The notes beneath the pieces were generated by a model that ran no database searches, had not been told where the DNA came from, and saw nothing but the letters and a program-made list of their open reading frames with translations. The position numbers and the translations under genes were made by a program. A stretch of 64,000 bases of DNA from Chlamydia avium 10DC88 (GTDB lineage: Bacteria > Chlamydiota > Chlamydiia > Chlamydiales > Chlamydiaceae): contig NZ_CP006571.1 in NCBI RefSeq assembly GCF_000583875.1, forward strand, positions 62,001 through 126,000. Reading direction: 5' to 3'. This document shows positions 58,116 through 64,000 of this stretch, one piece after another (position 1 is the first letter of the stretch; every line of letters starts with the position of its first letter).

Positions 58116-61100
58116 TTAGAAAATGTACTTTCCTCCTAAATCTGCATTATAATTTCTAGAAGATCCCCGTAATTCAAAAGCAGCGTGAGAGAAGATTTTA
58201 AAGCTGTTTCCCAAACTATGATGTGCTGAGCCTTCAACTAATAATGCTTGTCGTGCGAGATTTGTAGCTCCTGTGGCCCAGGAAATACTTCCTGAAGGGA
58301 AGTAAACCTTAGACTTAGGATATAAACGATAGATGTCTGGAGAGTAGCCAAGAGAAAGGATAAGTTTATTCGATGGGGTATTTCTCTCAAATTTTAATCC
58401 TAAAGGAGTGGCGATATTCATTAAATGAGCACTTTGAAATTCTCTATTTTCATCTCCTCCGTGACGTTCTTTGAAATTTTGTTGTTCTACGAAGACAACG
58501 CGTAGTTGGGCGTAAGGAGAAAAGTAACGTCGAGGTAGGGTACCGCCTAAAGTAGCCGAAACACAATGGTTATTCCATTTTCCTATAGAAGCAGGGTTGG
58601 GAGTATGTTGAGTTTCCATAGCATTGCGTGCTAGACTGTAGCTGAGATGCGCATCCAGGATCACAAGAAACTGATCAGGAAGTTGTGAAATGATAGTTCC
58701 TCTTTTGTTAGAGAAGGTATGGTAATGCATCATGCGTTCTTGTTTGGAATGTATAGTAGCAGCATAAATATGAGATTTCGTATGCGCTAGGTTGTAGTCC
58801 TTATCCCGACCGAATAATTGGCAAAAAGCAATATCCATCAGATGACCATCTATACTTTCAAAACTGGTTCCTAACATGTATCCAGAGCTAATGTGTCGGA
58901 ATCCTTGTTGAATAGAAGTGGAGTCCCTATGAAAGAAATTAGAAATTCCTGCTACCCAGAACCCTGGAGCATTGGCGCTGTCTGTACTGACTTCAACAAG
59001 TTTCTGTATTGCCTGTATATCAATTGCCGAACACCATAAACTATTCGGAACCAAAGTAGCACGTCTTGCAGGACTGGGATTATAACCTTGAGATTCCCAT
59101 TTTAGTTCGAAGGAAATTTGTCCACTAGTGGGATCCTTAACTTGAATTACTTCCCATTGTCCTTGATAACCGAAATTAGAAGTTGTCGATCCCTGAGGAA
59201 TAATATTGAGTCCTGATGTATCAACCTGTTGTCCTTGCCCGGCAGAGATGCTCAAGATATCTGTAGAAAAGTTTTTGCTAAGAAGTGGATTGTCATAGAA
59301 TTGACCACTAGAATCCACAAATTGTAAATCCCCAGTGACAGACACTTTTCCTGTGTTGCCGTTCCCTATAATGTTAATAACTTGTCCTGATCCTAAGGAA
59401 TCTAAGTTTACTGCTAAGTTGCTAATAGTAATCGAGCCATCAGCAGCAGTTTGTTGTGTATAACTAGGAGTTGTTGTTGCCTCTGTTCCTGTTGAGGATA
59501 CGGGAAGAGAGAAGGGAAGATCACGTAGTAAAGTACGAATTTTACACACTTCCTCTAAATATTTGGATACTATCCTTTCATCGAGTAGAGAAGATTTAGT
59601 TGCTTGTGATTCAGAGGAACCAGCAAATGTAGGCGTATCTGTAGCTTTTGTCAATGCCGTTGCCTCAGTCGTGGAAGTAGGAGGAGTTTGAGTAGCTTCT
59701 TTCTGTGTATTTTCAGAATTTTGCTCTGTAGAATTATTTAAGGTAGATTCATTTTGAGATGATGGTTGTTGCTCTGTTGTTGAAACAAAGCCCGCACGGA
59801 TTGTGGTACCTCCATCCATAATAATTAAAGAACCAGGATTTTGGATAAATGAATCTGCACAGAGAGTGGCTCCATTTTTTAAAACCATGGTTCCAGATTC
59901 TAAGACTACAGGACAATGAAAAATACTTGTTGTATTTGCAGAATCTTGGGCTTCTTCTTCGGTTAACTTTTCCCCAGAGAAAACAATACGACCATCATAT
60001 GTAGTCGTAGAGGATAGATCAGTTTGATCATCGGCAGCATTGAATCTCAGAGGGGTGGACGAGGAACCAGAGTCTATAGGTTGAGTAATAATAGGGTCAT
60101 AAAAAGTAAGGCTATGACCTGTCCCAGCTCGTAGTTGTAAGATTTTTGCTCCTTTCCCTAGATAAAGAGAATTGTGTAGCGATGTTAGGGTTTTAGATGC
60201 AGTATCCGTTTGAGTAGTGTCTCCTGTAATTGAAGGATCTATAGCTGTTGTCTGTGTATTTCCCCAGAAAGAAATATTTCCATTTGTAGCAGAAATACTA
60301 ATCGTTCCACCATCAGTGATATAGATAGCTCCTCCCTGGGAAGCAGTATTTCCTGCAAAGGTGATATCACCACCGGAAGATAGGAATACAGATTCGCTAT
60401 AGATAGCTCCTCCAGAACCATAAGCAGAGTTATTTGAAAAAGTTACAGAAGCATTTCCAGAGATTGTAACTTTAGATAAGTTGCTCGATGTGGAATCCTG
60501 ATATGTTGAACCTAATTGAGCTTGGATATTGGCATAGAATCGACGAAGCAGAGCTGATGGAGAATAAGGGGAATCAGTTTCTGTATCCTCAGAGAGTGCA
60601 GACGATGTTATACAGCAAATCGCTCCTCCATGTCCTTGAGTATTTGAGGATACTGTAGTACTTTGATTGGACGGCTCTGTTGTGACAGCAGCAGATACCG
60701 CTGGTTCTGAAGCGCTTTTCGATGGTTCTGATGATCCTGAAGAAGTACTTTGTATAGTCTTGTTCCCAGAAAATATAACTGTAGCATTTTCAGTAATCTC
60801 TACACTCCCTGTAGAGTAGATAGCCCCACCTTGATCTTGAGCCATGTTGTTAGACAATGTGACTGTCCCCGTATTTTTGGTAATGCTACCGTTTCCTAAG
60901 ACCTGGATAGCGCCTCCATAATTTTTGGAATTATTTCCAGACAAGGTGATATTTGCATTATTACAGAAGGAAATACTCGGAGATGAAGGTTGCTCAGATG
61001 AATCGGAAGATACTGAATTCAAAGATCCCGAAGAAGAAGAATTACTAACATCCGAATTTGTAGATCCTTTTAGATGACTATTGAAAGAATCTACTTTTTT

Positions 61101-62123
61101 ACTTTTAAAGGTTAAAGAGCTGTTTTCTTGACTCTGCTCTTTGTCTTCTTCATCATTTTTTTCTGATTCCCGCCCTTCTATTTCTGAAGTTTCCCAAGGT
61201 GCTTGAGATTCTTGCATAACTGCTGTAGATACAGTCACTACTTTAGAAGCATCCGCACTAGGACTTCCATTAGATCCTGAGCTTGTGTTTCCTGGAGTGG
61301 TAGAGGATACTGTACTTTTTTCCTCTGAACTTTCAGAGGTTGTAGTATTTTTAGGACCAACGTAAATAGCACTTTCTGCTGTGGATATATCAGCCGTAGC
61401 AGAGATGAAAGATAAATCAGAGAATCCAGAGAAAGTTAGAGAGGAATTTGCACTATTGTTAATAGCAGATCCTTTCCCCGTAATCGAGATGTTGGAAAAA
61501 GTAAGAGAATGGTTGTTTCCTACGAAACTTAGGGTGCCATCAGTATTAACAAAGCAGCTAGTATTTGTAGAACCAGAAGAAGACGTAATGCTATTAGAAG
61601 TAGAATTTTCCGCTCCTGTAGTTACACTAGCATTTCCTCCATCTGTAGAAGGAAGGGTTGTTGTTAGAGAACATTCAGGTGTTCCTTGGGATGAGCTAGG
61701 ATTAGAAGATTCTGGTTGAGTTGATTTTGTTATAGATAATGATGAGCTTGTTGTAGGCAATGCCGTTTTTGCTATGTTAGCTTGTGTTTCTACATTTTGT
61801 GTTTGTGTTTTTTCTTCTTCTGCGTTGTTTTCTTCATCTGCTTCTTTGCTTACTTCTTCATTTTTAGTTTCTTCACTGGTTTGTTCTTGAGTACTAGAGA
61901 CATTTGCAAAGGAAATATCTGTAGATAAAGTATACGTAGTTCCATTCGTTAATGAAGATTTCCTTTGAGAAAAGGGAGTTGTATTTGTTCCGTCATAGTT
62001 GTCTTTGCTTTCCAAGACAATATTCCCTTGTTCTTGGGAAGTTTCTTGAACCTCTGTAGAATCAAGAGATACATGAGAGATAAGAGTAGAAGAAACTAAT
62101 AGAAAATGAATGGAGGACTTCAT
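58116..62123 (-). CDS. Large polymorphic membrane protein (Pmp, G-like)
   Basis: At 1335 residues this is the largest Pmp in the window. The ATG at 62123 (MKSSIHFLLVSSTLISHV) gives the signal peptide; the frame reaches 62129 only with TTG. Between signal and repeats lies a long acidic Ser/Thr/Glu/Gln-rich region. A second low-complexity insertion (QNESTLNNSTEQNSENTQ and beyond) precedes the barrel. Passenger motifs include YGGAIQVL, QGGAIYST, HGGAICCI, SGGAIYSE and QGGAIYIT with FSNN, FSGN and FAGN. The barrel has LVPNSLWCSAIDIQ and FCQLFGRDKDYNLAHT, and ends in GKYIF. The barrel is PmpG-like. The extra segments are probably flexible surface-exposed regions. Confidence 0.88.
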   Translation of the reverse strand: MKSSIHFLLVSSTLISHVSLDSTEVQETSQEQGNIVLESKDNYDGTNTTPFSQRKSSLTNGTTYTLSTDISFANVSSTQEQTSEETKNEEVSKEADEENNAEEEKTQTQNVETQANIAKTALPTTSSSLSITKSTQPESSNPSSSQGTPECSLTTTLPSTDGGNASVTTGAENSTSNSITSSSGSTNTSCFVNTDGTLSFVGNNHSLTFSNISITGKGSAINNSANSSLTFSGFSDLSFISATADISTAESAIYVGPKNTTTSESSEEKSTVSSTTPGNTSSGSNGSPSADASKVVTVSTAVMQESQAPWETSEIEGRESEKNDEEDKEQSQENSSLTFKSKKVDSFNSHLKGSTNSDVSNSSSSGSLNSVSSDSSEQPSSPSISFCNNANITLSGNNSKNYGGAIQVLGNGSITKNTGTVTLSNNMAQDQGGAIYSTGSVEITENATVIFSGNKTIQSTSSGSSEPSKSASEPAVSAAVTTEPSNQSTTVSSNTQGHGGAICCITSSALSEDTETDSPYSPSALLRRFYANIQAQLGSTYQDSTSSNLSKVTISGNASVTFSNNSAYGSGGAIYSESVFLSSGGDITFAGNTASQGGAIYITDGGTISISATNGNISFWGNTQTTAIDPSITGDTTQTDTASKTLTSLHNSLYLGKGAKILQLRAGTGHSLTFYDPIITQPIDSGSSSTPLRFNAADDQTDLSSTTTYDGRIVFSGEKLTEEEAQDSANTTSIFHCPVVLESGTMVLKNGATLCADSFIQNPGSLIIMDGGTTIRAGFVSTTEQQPSSQNESTLNNSTEQNSENTQKEATQTPPTSTTEATALTKATDTPTFAGSSESQATKSSLLDERIVSKYLEEVCKIRTLLRDLPFSLPVSSTGTEATTTPSYTQQTAADGSITISNLAVNLDSLGSGQVINIIGNGNTGKVSVTGDLQFVDSSGQFYDNPLLSKNFSTDILSISAGQGQQVDTSGLNIIPQGSTTSNFGYQGQWEVIQVKDPTSGQISFELKWESQGYNPSPARRATLVPNSLWCSAIDIQAIQKLVEVSTDSANAPGFWVAGISNFFHRDSTSIQQGFRHISSGYMLGTSFESIDGHLMDIAFCQLFGRDKDYNLAHTKSHIYAATIHSKQERMMHYHTFSNKRGTIISQLPDQFLVILDAHLSYSLARNAMETQHTPNPASIGKWNNHCVSATLGGTLPRRYFSPYAQLRVVFVEQQNFKERHGGDENREFQSAHLMNIATPLGLKFERNTPSNKLILSLGYSPDIYRLYPKSKVYFPSGSISWATGATNLARQALLVEGSAHHSLGNSFKIFSHAAFELRGSSRNYNADLGGKYIF

Positions 62124-62195
62124 AAACAATCTTTATTGCAAAACCGTTACTTGGTTTTTAGAGTAGAGGAAAAAGTGAAATAAATCACAAGAAGA

Positions 62196-62217
62196 TTTTG
62201 TTCTCAATAGAACAAAA
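62196..62217. repeat. Perfect inverted repeat upstream of the large pmp gene
   Basis: TTTTGTTCT, a 4-bp loop and AGAACAAAA form a perfect 9-bp stem. It lies about 75 bp upstream of the pmp start and about 126 bp past the end of the leftward DUF378 gene. It may terminate that gene or be an operator. There is no clear T-run on either side. Confidence 0.45.
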
Positions 62218-62342
62218 CAAACCAAGGATCTTATTAGATTAATCTTATGTTTTTAATAATAAAACGATTAATATAAAATGATTCTTGGTTTTTTTCGTGT
62301 ATTATGGGCCATAAAATCAGAAGACCTAAAAAACAGAAGCGC

Positions 62343-62618
62343 CTAATTTTTAGGATCACAATGATGGGTAGAATGCCCTTTAGGACAGCAATCTTTGGAT
62401 GAATGTTTTTTAGAACAGCAACTGCAACAGCCTATGAAATAAAGAATACCGGCAAGTCCTATGATAATGTAAGTAATATTTGTTGCTGATGTATTGGCTC
62501 CTCCGCATAATCGTTCAATTATGTTGATTTTGTAGTGAGTTAACCCCACAATACCGACATTTAATGCGCTAAGAACAACGATAAGACAGGATAGTCCCCG
62601 AACAAGTTTGCCTAGCAT
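62343..62618 (-). CDS. DUF378-like membrane protein with Cys/His-rich tail
   Basis: A 91-residue protein with two membrane helices (about residues 6-27 and 47-65). ALNVGIVGLTHYKINIIERL and YIIIGLAGILYFIG match the DUF378 family. The C-terminal tail is unusually rich in Cys and His: CCSCC at 64-68, CC at 77-78, then HSTHHC. This could bind metal, though the function is unknown. It is oriented away from gatC in the same intergenic region that carries the gatC promoter. By position it should be the conserved gene next to gatC in other chlamydiae. Confidence 0.75.
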   Translation of the reverse strand: MLGKLVRGLSCLIVVLSALNVGIVGLTHYKINIIERLCGGANTSATNITYIIIGLAGILYFIGCCSCCSKKHSSKDCCPKGHSTHHCDPKN

Positions 62619-62714
62619 TGCTTTTCTCCTAAATGATGTATACTTAATTCCACCTTTTAATCTTTTTTATAATTTAATAAAGATTTTTTTTACTTGTGAT
62701 TTCTTGAAGAGACA

Positions 62715-62743
62715 TTGACTTTTTGCATACAAGGAGTTAAGTT
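62715..62743 (+). promoter_or_regulatory. Putative gatC promoter
   Basis: TTGACT (62715-62720), a 17-bp spacer and TAAGTT (62738-62743) form a moderate promoter, with a strong -35 but a weak -10. It lies about 71 bp upstream of the gatC start in the divergent intergenic region. Confidence 0.4.
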
Positions 62744-62813
62744 TGGCAAGAAGTTTTTTCGTTAATCCATAGTAAAACTATGGTTCTTCATTGAACAGCA
62801 CAGGGGGTAGGCA

Positions 62814-63116
62814 ATGAAACGAACATATTTAGAAAGAGAAGATATTGTTACGCTGGCTAAGCTTTCTGCTTTAGATTTAAGTGAAGAACTCATACAGGAG
62901 TATAGCACTTCATTGAATGATGTAATTCACACTATGGAAGAAACTATCTCCATGGATGTCGTAGACGTTGTTGATGACTTACCCTTAATTCAAGTTGTTG
63001 GTCCTGAGGATTTACGAGAAGATATTGTGACTTCAAATTTTTCACGAGAGGAGTTTCTCACTAATGTTCCGGAATCATTAGGAGGATTAGTCAAAGTCCC
63101 TACGATAATTAAATAG
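62814..63116 (+). CDS. gatC: Glu-tRNA(Gln)/Asp-tRNA(Asn) amidotransferase subunit C
   Basis: GatC stabilises the GatCAB amidotransferase, which converts Glu-tRNA(Gln) to Gln-tRNA(Gln) in bacteria lacking GlnRS. The 100-residue product has the family start REDIVTLAKLSALDLSEELI and a conserved end with FLTNVPESLGGLVKVPTIIK, close to the usual length. Its stop is 18 bp before the gatA start, so both are in one operon. The start is the first ATG after the divergent promoter region; an AGGGGG-like sequence lies just upstream. Confidence 0.95.
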   Translation: MKRTYLEREDIVTLAKLSALDLSEELIQEYSTSLNDVIHTMEETISMDVVDVVDDLPLIQVVGPEDLREDIVTSNFSREEFLTNVPESLGGLVKVPTIIK

Positions 63117-63134
63117 AGAGAAGCAGGAAACTAT

Positions 63135-64000
63135 GTATCAAAAGAGTGCCTTAGAGTTAAGAAATGCTGTAGCTCAGGGAGAGCTTTCTGCTACAGCAAT
63201 AGTTAAGTATTTTTATAGTAGAATACAAGAAGAGGATAGTCGCATAGGAGCCTTTCTTTCTCTCTGCCAGGATAGAGCATATGAAAAAGCAGCTCATATA
63301 GATGAAAAGCGTGCACAAGGCAAACCTTTAGGAAAGTTAGCTGGTATCCCCATAGGAATTAAGGATAACATCCATATTTCTGGTTTGCGTACCACGTGTG
63401 CTTCAAAGATGTTGGAAAATTATGTAGCTCCGTTTAGTGCTACTGTGGTGGAACGCATAGAAGCAGAAGATGGCATTATCTTAGGGAAACTCAATATGGA
63501 TGAGTTCGCCATGGGATCGACGACACAATACTCTGCTTTTCATCCTACGAGAAATCCTTGGGATTTGTCTTGTGTCCCCGGAGGATCTTCGGGAGGATCT
63601 GCAGCGGCAGTAGCTTCAAGGTTTTGTCCCATAGCTTTGGGATCTGATACAGGGGGATCTATACGTCAGCCCGCTGCATTTTGTGGTATTGTAGGATTCA
63701 AGCCTTCCTATGGAGCTGTGTCGCGCTATGGTTTAGTCGCTTTCGGTTCTTCTTTGGATCAGATCGGTCCTCTAACTACGGTTGTTGAAGATGTAGCGCT
63801 CGCTATGGATGCTTTTGTAGGTAAGGATGATAAAGATCCTACATCGAAGCATTTTTTCATAGGATCGTTTCAGGAGGCATTATCTTTAGAAGTACCTCAG
63901 TTAATCGGTGTCCCTAAGAGATTTTTAGAGGGACTGAGAGAAGATATTAAAGAGAACTTTTTCGTATCCCTAGAGGTTTTAGAGAAACAGGGAAGCCGGA
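63135..64000 (+). CDS. gatA: Amidotransferase subunit A, 3'-truncated by window edge
   Basis: GatA is the glutaminase subunit of GatCAB. The frame opens at ATG 63135 (MYQKSALELRNAV), is preceded by an AGCAGGA ribosome site, and has no stop before the window ends, so the C-terminal part is missing. The amidase signature is clear: GIPIGIKDNIHISGLRT contains the catalytic Lys, and VPGGSSGGSAAAVAS and GSDTGGSIRQPAAFCG contain the Ser-cisSer-Lys catalytic residues. About 288 of the roughly 490 expected residues are present. It follows gatC by 18 bp; gatB is expected next. Confidence 0.96.

Noticed and set aside
61381..61719. 112-residue frame opposite the large pmp gene
   Set aside because: Its Val/Glu-rich composition mirrors the repetitive Ser/Thr codons of the pmp gene on the other strand.

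Overview
The window is chromosomal DNA of an obligate intracellular Chlamydia. The gene content and order are those of the former Chlamydophila branch (C. psittaci, abortus, caviae, felis). The evidence is a cluster of polymorphic membrane proteins (Pmps) beside gatCA, an hrcA-grpE-dnaK operon with a CIRCE operator, the futalosine menaquinone genes, the Chlamydia/Verrucomicrobia small basic protein and an OTU-type effector. I cannot fix the species from sequence alone. I found no tRNA, rRNA, CRISPR array or insertion sequence.

Layout. 1-9.6 kb: 3' end of dapF, a UPF0158 protein with an AT-hook-like motif, the leftward menaquinone group (menG, mqnA, mqnE) with a small Cys-rich membrane protein, a DUF3604 protein, the anti-sigma antagonist RsbV, a CBS-domain membrane protein, YbeY, two tiny basic proteins and a DUF502 membrane protein. 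9.8-18.2 kb: leftward mpg, rnr (split by a frameshift), dnaK, grpE, hrcA and proS, with a promoter, CIRCE and terminator for the heat-shock operon. 18.4-33 kb: accessory and conserved hypothetical genes, dapL, a Rossmann-fold LOG-like gene (also split by a frameshift), MYG1 and HIT family proteins, a HEAT-repeat protein, a sodium:solute symporter and aroG, whose only well placed start codon is ATT. 33-40 kb: a 1015-residue OTU protease-like effector, artJ, a putative inclusion membrane protein, a metallo-beta-lactamase-fold hydrolase and hflX. 40.2-48.7 kb: mtaB, a glycosidase-tail-like protein, glgB, a polytopic membrane protein and a TepP-like effector with many SH2-binding tyrosine motifs. 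48.8-62.1 kb: four leftward Pmp autotransporters, one with a 13-bp homopolymeric C tract in its coding strand. 62.3-64 kb: a DUF378 protein, gatC and the 5' part of gatA.

How the genes work together. The window joins housekeeping functions (lysine/peptidoglycan precursors via dapF and dapL, menaquinone, chorismate, glycogen, chaperones, tRNA charging) with host-interaction genes (OTU effector, TepP-like effector, candidate inclusion membrane proteins and Pmp adhesins). The observations I rate highest are the OTU catalytic residues separated by about 725 residues, the phosphotyrosine-motif cluster, the poly-C contingency tract, the ATT start of aroG, and two genes each broken by one missing base in an A tract. 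No wholly new multi-gene system was evident; the novelty is in individual genes.
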